Assembly (NCBI GenBank): GCA_041738295.1
Contig: JBGSQC010000259.1
Coordinates: forward strand, 1 to 15,863
Length of the DNA: 15,863 bases
Reading direction: 5' to 3'
Source: Zhengella sp041738295
GTDB taxonomy: Bacteria > Pseudomonadota > Alphaproteobacteria > Rhizobiales > Rhizobiaceae
The notes under the pieces are model-generated. The model did no database searches, was not told where the DNA came from, and saw nothing but the letters and a program-made list of their open reading frames with translations. Shown here piece by piece: positions 6,771 to 14,344 of this stretch. The translations under genes and the position numbers were made by a program. Numbering within the stretch: the first letter of the stretch is position 1; each line of letters opens with the position of its first letter.

Positions 6771-7757
6771 ATGATGAAACTACTGACCGGACTGGCCTTT
6801 TCGGCTGCCATGCTGGCATCCGCCACATGTGTGCAGGCAGGCGAACTGAAGCTTGCCGATTTCCAGCCGCCTACGCATTTCGTTGTCGGCGGCGTGTATG
6901 AGCCGATGGGCAAGGCCATCTCGGAAGCCACAAAGGGCGACGTTTCGCTCAAGGTTTTCATGGGTGGCGAACTCGGACCCGGCCCGGCCGAGCAGTACAA
7001 TCGCGCTGTTGATGGCGTGGCGGATATCGTGTTCGGCCTGCCCGGTTATACGGCTGCCAACTTCCCGAAGACGCTGCTGACCGAACTGCCGGGCGTGATC
7101 TCTGCCGAAACCGGCACCGAGAAGATCGTCGCCAACATGGACAAGATCGATGGCGAGTACAAGCGCGTGAAGCTTCTGGCGCTCTGGAACAACGCGCCGA
7201 ACCTGCTGTTCACTGCCACCAAGCCGGTCCGCACGCTGGACGATCTCAAGGGCCTGAAGATCCGCGTGCCGTCGCGCAATGCCGGTCTCGTCGTGGAAGC
7301 CTGGGGTGCCTCGCCGGTTTCGATGCCGGCACCTGAAATCTACAACGCCATGCAGACCGGTGTGATTGATGGCGCCATGATCGACGCCACCACGCTGAAC
7401 GCCTTCAAGCTCAAGGAAGTGACCAAGTTCATCACCATGGGCATGGATTCGACGATCTCTGCTTTCTTTTTGGTGATGAACCGCGACAGCTTTGCCGGTC
7501 TTTCCGAAGACCAGCAGAAGGCCGTCGCGGCTGCCGGCAAGGATGCTGCCATCAACGGCAACAAGGCCTGGCTCGGCATTGCCGGCAAGGCGCTTGACGG
7601 CTTCAAGGCGATGGAAGGCAAGGAAGTGATCATGCTTTCGGCTGACGAAGTGGCGAAGTTCAATGCCGCATCGGCTCCGGTAGTCCAGAAGGTGGTTGCC
7701 GAGGCAGACGCCGCCGGACTGGAAGCCTCCGCCTTTGTCGAAGCCCTGAAGAAATGA
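6771..7757 (+). CDS. dctP: TRAP transporter substrate-binding protein (DctP family)
   Basis: This is a 328-residue periplasmic solute receptor that delivers its ligand to the DctQM permease. Signal peptide residues 1-23 (MMKLLTGLAF... cut after VQA) precede the mature start GELKLADFQPP. The family core is clear: GLKIRVPSRNAG carries R165, the Arg that in DctP proteins usually binds the ligand carboxylate. It is followed by WGASPVSMPAPEIYNAMQTG and VIDGAMID (about 178-205). The start ATG 6771 has AGGGAGGA at 6756-6763, seven bases upstream. The stop overlaps dctQ by four bases, so translation is coupled. The ligand cannot be read from sequence; flanking aromatic catabolic genes suggest a hydroxybenzoate or gallate-like acid (inference). 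The 5' region is long, 347 bp, and includes a hairpin-rich block. Confidence 0.93.
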   Translation: MMKLLTGLAFSAAMLASATCVQAGELKLADFQPPTHFVVGGVYEPMGKAISEATKGDVSLKVFMGGELGPGPAEQYNRAVDGVADIVFGLPGYTAANFPKTLLTELPGVISAETGTEKIVANMDKIDGEYKRVKLLALWNNAPNLLFTATKPVRTLDDLKGLKIRVPSRNAGLVVEAWGASPVSMPAPEIYNAMQTGVIDGAMIDATTLNAFKLKEVTKFITMGMDSTISAFFLVMNRDSFAGLSEDQQKAVAAAGKDAAINGNKAWLGIAGKALDGFKAMEGKEVIMLSADEVAKFNAASAPVVQKVVAEADAAGLEASAFVEALKK

Positions 7758-8281
7758 CCGACATCTCTCGCGGCGATGACCGCCGCGCGTTGGCCCATTC
7801 GACACCTGTCGAGTGGGCCGTTCGCGTCCTGACCGGGCTGTCGATCCTGGCGCTCGCTCTCGTGCTGGCGGTCACCTTCATCGGCGTCATCATGCGCTAT
7901 GTGTTTTCGGCACCCATCCTCGGCAGCAACGAGATCATCCAGCTGGCTTCCGTTGCCCTGGTGATGCTTGCCATGCCGCTGGCAACGCAGCAGGATATCC
8001 ATATCCGGGTGGATGTATTCGACACTCATATCGGGGCGATCGGCCGCTTTGCCGGCGATCTGCTTTCGCGGCTCGTTGCAGGCTTCATCCTGGTGATTCT
8101 GGCCTGGCGATCCTGGGCAAAAATGATAGATGCTGCCGAATTCGGCGACGCCACCAACATGCTGCAAATTCCGCTCTGGCCGTTTTTCGGACTGCTGGCG
8201 CTAGGTGCTGCGCTTTACGTGATCGTGCTTGCGCTGCAAATCATTGACAGCCTCCGCAAGGGAGTGAACCCCGGTGAGTGA
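7754..8281 (+). CDS. dctQ: TRAP transporter small permease subunit (DctQ family)
   Basis: This 175-residue inner-membrane protein fits the usual DctQ length of 160-200. Four hydrophobic segments fall at about 28-50, 61-79, 101-119 and 140-164. The family's conserved stretch between helices 2 and 3 is present (MPLATQQDIHIRVDVFDTH, about 74-92). DctQ pairs with DctM in a sodium-driven secondary transporter. The ATG overlaps the dctP stop in an ATGA junction, and the 3' end overlaps the dctM start by eight bases. All three subunits are therefore made from one message and are translationally coupled. Confidence 0.92.
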   Translation: MTDISRGDDRRALAHSTPVEWAVRVLTGLSILALALVLAVTFIGVIMRYVFSAPILGSNEIIQLASVALVMLAMPLATQQDIHIRVDVFDTHIGAIGRFAGDLLSRLVAGFILVILAWRSWAKMIDAAEFGDATNMLQIPLWPFFGLLALGAALYVIVLALQIIDSLRKGVNPGE

Positions 8282-9578
8282 CTTCATGATCGGATTTGCC
8301 GGTCTCGGGGTGATGTTCATCCTGATGATCCTGCGCATGCCTGTTGGCATGGCCATGCTGGCGGTCGGCTATTTCGGTGCCATGGCCATCAATGGCACAC
8401 GCTCGGCCAATGCCCTGCTGGTGACCGAGACCTATTCGGCCACGGCGAATTATTCGCTGTCGGTGGTGCCGCTCTTCATCCTGATGGGAAACCTTGCCTC
8501 AGCGGCGGGCTTCAGCCAACGCCTCTACGAAGCAGCCTTTGCCTGGGTCGGCTGGCTGCGCGGTGGCCTGGCATCCGCCTCCATTGTCGGCTGCGCGGCC
8601 TTTGCGGCTGTGTCGGGCTCATCCGTGGCAACTGCTGTTACCATCGGCAAGGTGGCGCTGCCTGAAATGAAGCGGTTTAATTATTCCGATGCGCTGGCAA
8701 CCGGTGCCATTGCGGCTGGCGGCACGCTCGGATTCCTGATCCCGCCTTCGACCGGCTTCGTCATCTACGCCATCCTGACCGAAGAAAGCATCGGCCAGCT
8801 GTTCATGGCCGGCATCCTGCCCGGCCTGCTGCTCACAGCCTTCTTCATGGCGACGGTTTCCATCGTCACCTACTTCAACCCGGAAGCCGGACCGCGCGGA
8901 GAGCGCCTGCCGATGGCTGAGCGCATGCTTGCGCTGTGGCGCGCCATGCCGCTCATCCTTGTCATCTTTGCCTCCATCGGCGGCATCTATCTCGGTGTCT
9001 TCACACCGGTCGAGGCTGCAGGCATTGGTGCAGGCCTTGTCCTGATCATGGCGCTGCTGTCGGGACGGCTGGACCGCATTGCCCTTTTCATCGCCGCCTC
9101 CGATACGGTGCGCACGACGGCAATGCTTTACCTGATCATCATCGGGGCCAGCCTGCTCAATCCGTTCCTGGCGCTGACCCATATGCCGACCGTGCTGGGC
9201 GAAGCGATGACCTCGCTGGGGCTCGGGCCCTATGGCGTGCTGTTCCTGATCGTGGTCGCCTATCTGGTGCTCGGCATGTTCATGGACGGGCTGGCCATGC
9301 TGGTGGTGACAATCCCGATCTTTTTCCCGATCATCACGGGGCTCGGCTTTGATCCGATCTGGTTCGGCGTCATCGCTGTCATCGTGATCGAGATGGGGAT
9401 GATCACCCCGCCGGTCGGCCTCAACGTCTTCGTGGTGAAGGCGGTGGCAAAGGACGTACCGATGGCAACGGTGTTCCGCGGCGTGCTGCCCTTCTGGTTT
9501 GCCATGCTGGCCTGCCTGCTGGCGATCGTGATCTTCCCGCAGATTGCCCTCGTCATTCCGCAGGCCATGTTCCAATAG
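8274..9578 (+). CDS. dctM: TRAP transporter large permease subunit (DctM family)
   Basis: This 434-residue inner-membrane protein is the ion-coupled transport subunit of the TRAP system. Hydrophobic helices run through the whole length, about a dozen as in the family. Typical DctM stretches include FILMGNLASAAGFSQRLYE, AVSGSSVATAVTIGKVALPEM, GGTLGFLIPPSTGFVIYAIL and GMITPPVGLNVFVVKAV. The first and last are among the best conserved parts of the family. Translation starts at GTG 8274, with GGGAG at 8260-8264 nine bases upstream, inside the end of dctQ. It is the last gene of the operon: a strong terminator begins 24 bases after the stop. Confidence 0.93.
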   Translation: MSDFMIGFAGLGVMFILMILRMPVGMAMLAVGYFGAMAINGTRSANALLVTETYSATANYSLSVVPLFILMGNLASAAGFSQRLYEAAFAWVGWLRGGLASASIVGCAAFAAVSGSSVATAVTIGKVALPEMKRFNYSDALATGAIAAGGTLGFLIPPSTGFVIYAILTEESIGQLFMAGILPGLLLTAFFMATVSIVTYFNPEAGPRGERLPMAERMLALWRAMPLILVIFASIGGIYLGVFTPVEAAGIGAGLVLIMALLSGRLDRIALFIAASDTVRTTAMLYLIIIGASLLNPFLALTHMPTVLGEAMTSLGLGPYGVLFLIVVAYLVLGMFMDGLAMLVVTIPIFFPIITGLGFDPIWFGVIAVIVIEMGMITPPVGLNVFVVKAVAKDVPMATVFRGVLPFWFAMLACLLAIVIFPQIALVIPQAMFQ

Positions 9579-9602
9579 GCCGGTACAGGTTGAAATGACG
9601 AG

Positions 9603-9640
9603 CGGGCGCGGTGCAACAAGCGCCGTGCCCGTTTTCGTTT
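9603..9640 (+). terminator. Intrinsic terminator of the dctPQM operon
   Basis: A 12-bp stem (9603-9614 with 9620-9631, including two G-T pairs) encloses the loop AACAA and is followed by TTTTCGTTT. It lies 24 bases after the dctM stop. This separates the TRAP operon from the monooxygenase, which therefore needs its own promoter. Confidence 0.88.
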
Positions 9641-9687
9641 CAGCGCCAGCCCGCCGTTTCCTGCTTGACGGATAGCTGCTTCCAAAT

Positions 9688-9702
9688 TAAGTAGTATACT
9701 TA
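9688..9702. promoter_or_regulatory. Dyad operator upstream of mobA
   Basis: The perfect inverted repeat TAAGTA-GTA-TACTTA sits 23 bp before the mobA start. It contains the eight-base palindrome AGTATACT (9693-9700), whose GTATAC core fits the GTM-KAC half-sites bound by FCD-type GntR proteins. A TTGACG at 9665-9670 could be a -35, but TATACT at 9695-9700 is 24 bp away, too far for a standard promoter, so I do not assign one. Confidence 0.45.
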
Positions 9703-9725
9703 TTATTATGACCGGGAGAAATGAC

Positions 9726-11654
9726 ATGCAGTATTATGGGAACGGATTTCGCGGAGGCGACCCCGACGTCAAGGATGCCGCGCCGAACCGCCGCGACCGC
9801 GCGCCTTACGCTCCCCTGCCGGACAAAGTGGACGTGCTGATCGCCGGCACCGGGCCTGCCGGCCTTTGCCTTGCCGCGCAGCTTTCGCAGTTCCCGGAAA
9901 TCTCGACAATGATCGTGGAATCCGGCCCTTGCAACATCGAGAAGGGCAAGGCCGACGGCATCAACACCCGCACCATGGAAATGTTCCAGGCCTTCGGCTT
10001 TGCCGAGAAGGTCAAGCGCGAGAGCTACTGGGTCAACCAGACCTGCTTCTGGGTTCCTGATCCCGAAAAGCCAAGCCAGATCAAGCGCATCAGCCGCGTG
10101 CAGGATGTTGCCGACGACAGCTCGGAAATGCCGCATATCCTGATCAACCAGGCGCGGCTGCACCAACTGTTCATCGACGTGATGGCCAATTCGCCCACCC
10201 GCACGGCTGTTGACTACAACTGGGCGCTCAAGGACCTCACCATCGACACGACGACGGATGACCACCCCGTGACGGTGACGCTGGAAGACACCGGCGTGAA
10301 CTGGGGCCAGACCAAGACCATTCGCGCCAATTATGTGGTCGGTTGCGATGGCGCGCGCTCCAATGTGCGCAAGGCCATCGGCGGCGAGCTGCATGGCGAT
10401 GCCGCGCACCAGGCCTGGGGGGTGATGGACATTCTCGCCAACACCGACTTCCCCGATGTGCGGCAGAAGTGCCTGATTGCGTCGGCCAACGAAGGCAATC
10501 TGCTGATCCTGCCGCGCGAAGGCGGCTACATGTTCCGCATGTATGTCGAGCTCGACAAGCTGAATGCCGATGAGCGTGTGGCAGCGCGCAATCTCAACGT
10601 CACCCACATGATTGCAGCAGCCAGCCGTATCATGGCGCCCTACACACTGGATGTGAAGGAAGTGGCCTGGTGGTCGGTCTACGAGATCGGCCATCGCCTG
10701 ACCGACACGTTTGATGATGTGCCGGCGGCAGAACGGGCGACGCGCACGCCGCGCGTTTTCACCGCTGGCGATGCCTGCCACACCCACAGCCCGAAGGCCG
10801 GCCAGGGCATGAACGTCTCCATGCAAGACAGCTTCAATCTCGGCTGGAAGCTCGCCCATGTGTTCCAGGGCCGTGCGGACCCGAGCATCCTTCATTCCTA
10901 TTCGGCGGAACGCTGGCTTGAGGCCAAGCGGCTGATCGACACGGATCATGCATGGGCGCGCCTGATTTCCGCGCCGCCCAGCGAAAGCATGGCGGATGAC
11001 GGCGGAGAGCCGCGCTTCGTACGCAAGTTCAAGGAGAACCTCGAATTCACCGGGGGGCTTGCTGTCAAATATGACCAGTCAGCGCTCACAGCCGCTCCGA
11101 TCCATCAGGCGCTCGCCACGGGCGAGGAAATCGGCAAGCGCTTCCATTCGGCCCCGGTCGTGCGCGTTGCCGACGCCAAGCAGATGCAACTTGGCCATGT
11201 GGCTGAAGCCGACGGACGCTGGCGCATCTATGCCTTTGCCGGAGCGGGAGACTTGGGCGAGGCAGGTTCGCCAATGGCCGATCTTTGCGACTGGCTGGAG
11301 ACCGATCCGGCCTCGCCGGTGGTTCGCCATACCCGCGCCAGCGAAGACATTGATGCGGTGATCGACCTGCGCGCCATCTTCCAGACAACCTTTGACCAGC
11401 TCGACTATTCGGTCATGCCGCCGCTTCTGAAGCCGCTCAAGGGCAGGCTCGGCCTGCAGGACCATGAGAAGGTGTTCTGTGTCGACCACAAGGGCGTCGG
11501 TGATATTTACGCCATGCGCGGCATTGACCGGGCCAAGGGCTGCATGATCGTGGTGCGCCCGGACCAGTATATCGCCCATGTGCTGCCGCTCGATGCGCGC
11601 GAGGAGCTTTCTGCCTTCTTCGCCGGGTTCCTGCTGACCCAGGATCGGGTTTAA
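9726..11654 (+). CDS. mobA: 3-hydroxybenzoate 4-monooxygenase (FAD-dependent)
   Basis: This 642-residue flavoprotein hydroxylates 3-hydroxybenzoate at C4 to protocatechuate using NAD(P)H and O2. It is collinear with Comamonas testosteroni MobA (about 640 residues) as I remember it, including GFRGGDPD near the N-terminus. Rossmann FAD motif VDVLIAGTGPAGLCLAAQL holds GTGPAG at 41-46. The DG motif VVGCDGARSNVRKAIG lies at about 203-218. The GD motif FTAGDACHTHSPKAGQGMN is near 345-361. A thioredoxin-like C-terminal domain of the phenol-hydroxylase class follows (about 460-642). ATG 9726 is preferred to ATG 9708 because GGGAG at 9714-9718 sits seven bases ahead of it. The product could feed the dioxygenase at 4125-5405, though no shared transcript links them. 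A dyad at 9688-9702 suggests its own regulator. Phenol 2-monooxygenase is the main alternative, less likely. Confidence 0.9.
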   Translation: MQYYGNGFRGGDPDVKDAAPNRRDRAPYAPLPDKVDVLIAGTGPAGLCLAAQLSQFPEISTMIVESGPCNIEKGKADGINTRTMEMFQAFGFAEKVKRESYWVNQTCFWVPDPEKPSQIKRISRVQDVADDSSEMPHILINQARLHQLFIDVMANSPTRTAVDYNWALKDLTIDTTTDDHPVTVTLEDTGVNWGQTKTIRANYVVGCDGARSNVRKAIGGELHGDAAHQAWGVMDILANTDFPDVRQKCLIASANEGNLLILPREGGYMFRMYVELDKLNADERVAARNLNVTHMIAAASRIMAPYTLDVKEVAWWSVYEIGHRLTDTFDDVPAAERATRTPRVFTAGDACHTHSPKAGQGMNVSMQDSFNLGWKLAHVFQGRADPSILHSYSAERWLEAKRLIDTDHAWARLISAPPSESMADDGGEPRFVRKFKENLEFTGGLAVKYDQSALTAAPIHQALATGEEIGKRFHSAPVVRVADAKQMQLGHVAEADGRWRIYAFAGAGDLGEAGSPMADLCDWLETDPASPVVRHTRASEDIDAVIDLRAIFQTTFDQLDYSVMPPLLKPLKGRLGLQDHEKVFCVDHKGVGDIYAMRGIDRAKGCMIVVRPDQYIAHVLPLDAREELSAFFAGFLLTQDRV

Positions 11655-11666
11655 AATAAGAAGCCG

Positions 11667-11688
11667 GCTGCCGGTCCTGACCGGCGGC
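11667..11688 (+). other. Small hairpin after mobA, no T-tract
   Basis: A 9-bp stem (GCTGCCGGT-type arm 11667-11675 with 11680-11688, one G-T pair) and loop CCTG lie 12 bases after the mobA stop. No T-run follows, so it more likely protects the mRNA 3' end than stops transcription. The proper terminator comes directly after. Confidence 0.5.
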
Positions 11689-11699
11689 GGTCATCAATC

Positions 11700-11729
11700 A
11701 AAGGCGTCAGCGCAAGCTGGCGCCTTTTT
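11700..11729 (+). terminator. Intrinsic terminator of mobA
   Basis: A 12-bp stem (11700-11711 with 11716-11727, one G-T pair) encloses the GNRA-type tetraloop GCAA. The right arm ends in a five-T run reaching 11729. It lies 45 bases after the mobA stop, so read-through into allophanate hydrolase should be low. Confidence 0.9.
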
Positions 11730-11783
11730 GCATTTCAAGTCCCGGTCTCGCACCCCATGGCATGCTTCTTGCTGCCTGACTGC

Positions 11784-11869
11784 TGACGGAAAACACGATG
11801 AACGCTGATCGGGCGCAAACGGCGTGTTTTCTGTCAAAGCGGGCAGGAACCGGACCAAGGCCCGTTTTT
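11784..11869 (+). other. Two hairpins upstream of allophanate hydrolase, the second terminator-like
   Basis: Hairpin 1 pairs 11784-11797 with 11823-11836 (14 pairs with one G-T; core GAAAACACG with CGTGTTTTC) around a 25-base loop. Hairpin 2 pairs AAAGCGGGC (11836-11844) with GCCCGTTTT (11860-11868), in which T's of a TTTTT run at 11865-11869 form part of the stem. They meet at 11836. A 29-codon frame starting ATG at 11798 (MNADRAQTACF...) ends at 11887 with no good ribosome site. I match this to no known riboswitch; it could be a leader, an attenuator or a small RNA with its terminator. Confidence 0.4.
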
Positions 11870-11871
11870 GA

Positions 11872-11883
11872 ATTGCATGCAAT
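11872..11883. promoter_or_regulatory. Perfect 12-bp palindrome upstream of allophanate hydrolase
   Basis: ATTGCATGCAAT is fully palindromic and lies 39 bases before the ATG of allophanate hydrolase. Sites of the form TTGnnnnCAA are common for FCD-type GntR regulators, and such a gene sits at 13629-14318 in this cluster. I see no second copy in the window; the promoter of the facing operon is outside it. Confidence 0.5.
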
Positions 11884-11922
11884 CTGACATTTATGCCTGT
11901 TTTTTCATCAATGGAGCGGACC

Positions 11923-13668
11923 ATGAACCCCAATGCCAAACCATTCGCCTTTTGGCGGTCGCTCTCTCCGGTCGAGGCCGTGCGCGCCGCCTATGCGGCA
12001 GCCCGCGCCCATGATGATCCCGCGATCTTCATTTCGATGAAGCCAGAAGCAGACGCCATCGTGGAAGCGGAAGCGCTGATGGCTGGAGGCTCCGCAGACA
12101 AACCGCTCTATGGTCTGCCCTTCGTGGTGAAGGACAATATCGATGTGGCCGGCATGGAAACGACTGCCGCCTGCCCTGCCTTTGCCTGCAAGGCGGAACG
12201 CTCGGCCTTTGCCGTGGCGCGGCTGGAGGCGGCTGGCGCGATCTGCATCGCCAAGTCCAATCTCGACCAGTTTGCCACCGGCCTTGTCGGCGTGCGCTCA
12301 CCCTATGGCATCCCGCGCAATTCCATGCGCGCTGATCTCGTGCCGGGCGGATCGTCGTCCGGTTCGGCAACCTCCGTTGGTGCGGGCATTGCCGCCTTTT
12401 CGCTTGGCACTGACACCGCCGGTTCCGGTCGCATTCCCGCCGGGTTGAACGCCATTGCCGGGCTGAAGCCCAGCCTCGGCCTGCTGTCGGCCACCGGAAT
12501 GCTTCCTGCCTGCCGGTCGCTCGACACGATTTCGGTCTTTGCGCCGACCATTGCCGACGCCGCTGAGGCGGCTGCCGTGGCGCAGGGCTTTGACGCCACC
12601 GATTTCATGTCACGCACGCTGCCCGCCGCCGGGATCGGTGCCGTGCCGCCGCATTTCAAGGTGGGCGTGCCGCGCGCCGGCAGCCGCTTCTTCTTCGGGG
12701 ACAAGGATGCCGAAGCCGCCTATGCCGCCGATCTTGACCGGCTGGCGGGCCTTGGCGGCATCATCACCGAGATCGATTTCGAGCCGTTCCATGCAGTGGC
12801 CCGCCTGCTCTACGAAGGGCCATGGGTGGCCGAGCGCTACCATGCGGTCAAGCCGCTGATCGAAAGCAATCCTGATGCGCTGCACCCGGTGACGCTCGCC
12901 ATCATCTCGGGCGCCTCGCGGTTTGATGCGGTTGCCACCTTCGACGCCCTCTACAAGCTCGCCACGCTGAAGCGCTCGCTCGAACCGGTGCTGGCCGGCC
13001 TTGACTGCCTCGCCGTGCCGACGCTGCCTGCGCTCTACACCGTCGAGCAGGTGCTCGCCGATCCGGTGACGCTGAATTCCAACCTCGGCACCTACACCAA
13101 TTTCGTCAACCTGCTGGACCTTGCTGCCGTCTCCGTGCCGGTCGGCCAACGTGCCGACGGGTTCCCGTCATCGTTGACCCTGATCGGCAAGGCCGGCAGC
13201 GATGCCTTCCTCGCCGGTGTCGGCACCCTTCTGGAAACCGGCATAAGGCCCGAAGTGCCAGCGCCCTCGCCCGATGGCCGCGTAACGCTGGCCGTGGTTG
13301 GCGCGCATCTGTCGGGCATGCCGCTGAACCATGAACTGACCTCACGCAACGCCATCTTCCTCAAAGCGCTGTCGACCACGGCCGATTACCGGCTCTATGC
13401 GCTGGCCGGAACCGTGCCGCCAAAGCCCGGCCTGATCCGTGTCGGCAAGGGCGAAGGCGCGGCCATTGCGCTGGAACTTTGGTCGCTCGACGAGAAGGCC
13501 TTTGGCTCCTTTGTCGCTGCCATTCCCTCGCCGCTCGGCATCGGCACACTGATGCTGGAAGACGGCACCTCTGCCAAGGGCTTCCTGGTGGAAGCCGAGG
13601 CGATCAAGGCGGCCCGGGACATTTCGTCCTATGGTTCCTGGAGAAGCTTCATCGCGTCGGGCACCTGA
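11923..13668 (+). CDS. atzF: Allophanate hydrolase (amidase-signature enzyme with C-terminal domain)
   Basis: This 581-residue cytoplasmic enzyme hydrolyses allophanate to ammonia and CO2, the last step of urea-carboxylase, biuret and cyanuric acid pathways. The amidase-signature domain fills about 15-450. Its Ser-cisSer-Lys triad can be placed as K70 (PFVVKDNID), S144 (PGGSSSGSA) and S168 (GTDTAGSGR). The spacings of 74 and 24 residues equal those I recall for AtzF (K91, S165, S189). Residues about 462-581 form the family's C-terminal domain (LAVVGAHLSGMPLNHEL, LYALAGTVPPKPGLIRV), which supports allophanate hydrolase over a generic amidase. AtzF is near 605 residues, so this one is slightly short. 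ATG 11923 is chosen over 11893 and 11911 because GGAG at 11913-11916 is six bases upstream. No urea carboxylase lies in view; the facing operon is more consistent with a biuret-type source. Confidence 0.92.
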   Translation: MNPNAKPFAFWRSLSPVEAVRAAYAAARAHDDPAIFISMKPEADAIVEAEALMAGGSADKPLYGLPFVVKDNIDVAGMETTAACPAFACKAERSAFAVARLEAAGAICIAKSNLDQFATGLVGVRSPYGIPRNSMRADLVPGGSSSGSATSVGAGIAAFSLGTDTAGSGRIPAGLNAIAGLKPSLGLLSATGMLPACRSLDTISVFAPTIADAAEAAAVAQGFDATDFMSRTLPAAGIGAVPPHFKVGVPRAGSRFFFGDKDAEAAYAADLDRLAGLGGIITEIDFEPFHAVARLLYEGPWVAERYHAVKPLIESNPDALHPVTLAIISGASRFDAVATFDALYKLATLKRSLEPVLAGLDCLAVPTLPALYTVEQVLADPVTLNSNLGTYTNFVNLLDLAAVSVPVGQRADGFPSSLTLIGKAGSDAFLAGVGTLLETGIRPEVPAPSPDGRVTLAVVGAHLSGMPLNHELTSRNAIFLKALSTTADYRLYALAGTVPPKPGLIRVGKGEGAAIALELWSLDEKAFGSFVAAIPSPLGIGTLMLEDGTSAKGFLVEAEAIKAARDISSYGSWRSFIASGT

Positions 13669-14318
13669 ACGCGGCCGGCGTAACGCTGCCACGCGCTCTC
13701 GACAAAGCCGATATGGGCCTTCATGGCTGCCTCTGCTGCCGCCCGGTCAGCCCTCAAGATGGCGGCTACAATGGCGGAATGCTCGACATGGGAGGCCGCA
13801 AGGCGACCCAGTGCATGGAACTGGGCACGGCGGAACGGCTGCACCCGCTGGCGCGTGGCGCGGGTGATTTCAGCCAGATAGGCATTGCGTGTGCCATCAT
13901 AGATCGCGCCGTGAAAGTCCTCATTGGCGGCGGTGTAGGCGCTCGTATCACCGGAACGCACCATGGCTTCCATGCGCCGGTGCAGCGCCTCCAGCCGGTG
14001 ACGCTCCGCCGGAGCCATGGCAATGGCGCAAAGACCCGCGCACAGCGCTTCCAGATAGCCCATCACGGCGAACATGCCATGAAGGGCTTCGTCGTCCGGC
14101 TTGGTCACCAGCGCCGTTCGGTGGGCGCGCTGCTCGACAAGCCCGGAAGATGCAAGCTGACGCAACGCTTCGCGCACCGGCGTGCGCGACACCTCAAATT
14201 CAGCCGCAAGGCCTGCCTCATCCAGCGCCATGCCCGGCTCCAGTGCGCCGGAGACGATGCGCCGGGCAATCTCGAGACGGATCGTCTCGACGGAAGTGCG
14301 TTGGGCTGGCTTGGTCAC
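13629..14318 (-). CDS. GntR-family transcriptional regulator (FadR/FCD subfamily)
   Basis: This 229-residue regulator has an N-terminal winged helix (about 8-75; EFEVSRTPVREALRQLASSG is the recognition part). An all-helical FCD ligand domain fills about 78-215. Probable metal ligands are D134 and H136 (NEDFHGAIY), H180 and H202, as in metal-binding FCD proteins. I use GTG 14318, which gives the usual length. The frame stays open to a TTG at 14390, but that start would overlap the upstream gene and has GAAGG directly adjacent with no spacer. No strong ribosome site precedes either, so coupling to the upstream gene 26 bases away is likely. Its 3' end overlaps the end of allophanate hydrolase by 40 bp, tail to tail. 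It probably represses the ureide genes in response to an intermediate; the palindrome at 11872 is a candidate site (inference). Confidence 0.88.
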   Translation of the reverse strand: MTKPAQRTSVETIRLEIARRIVSGALEPGMALDEAGLAAEFEVSRTPVREALRQLASSGLVEQRAHRTALVTKPDDEALHGMFAVMGYLEALCAGLCAIAMAPAERHRLEALHRRMEAMVRSGDTSAYTAANEDFHGAIYDGTRNAYLAEITRATRQRVQPFRRAQFHALGRLAASHVEHSAIVAAILRADRAAAEAAMKAHIGFVESAWQRYAGRVQVPDAMKLLQEP

Positions 14319-14344
14319 GCGTTGGTCTGCTTTCGCGGAATCGG

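Noticed and set aside
6530..7000. 156-codon - strand frame over the dctP start
   Set aside because: It is antisense to the DctP signal peptide and mature N-terminus and otherwise covers the hairpin-rich block. It has no ribosome site or recognisable domain.
9665..9700. Sigma-70 promoter TTGACG / TATACT for mobA
   Set aside because: The 24-bp spacing is too long for a standard promoter, so only the dyad is annotated.
9687..10949. 420-codon - strand frame opposite mobA
   Set aside because: It is a codon-bias shadow of the conserved monooxygenase with no motif of its own.
11784..11869. Guanidine (ykkC-type) riboswitch ahead of allophanate hydrolase
   Set aside because: Guanidine-linked operons often carry allophanate hydrolase, but I cannot find the conserved ykkC core or paired ACGR loops here.
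11798..11887. 29-codon leader peptide MNADRAQTACF...
   Set aside because: It has no convincing ribosome binding site and no run of a regulatory amino acid; it is mentioned only as part of the hairpin region.
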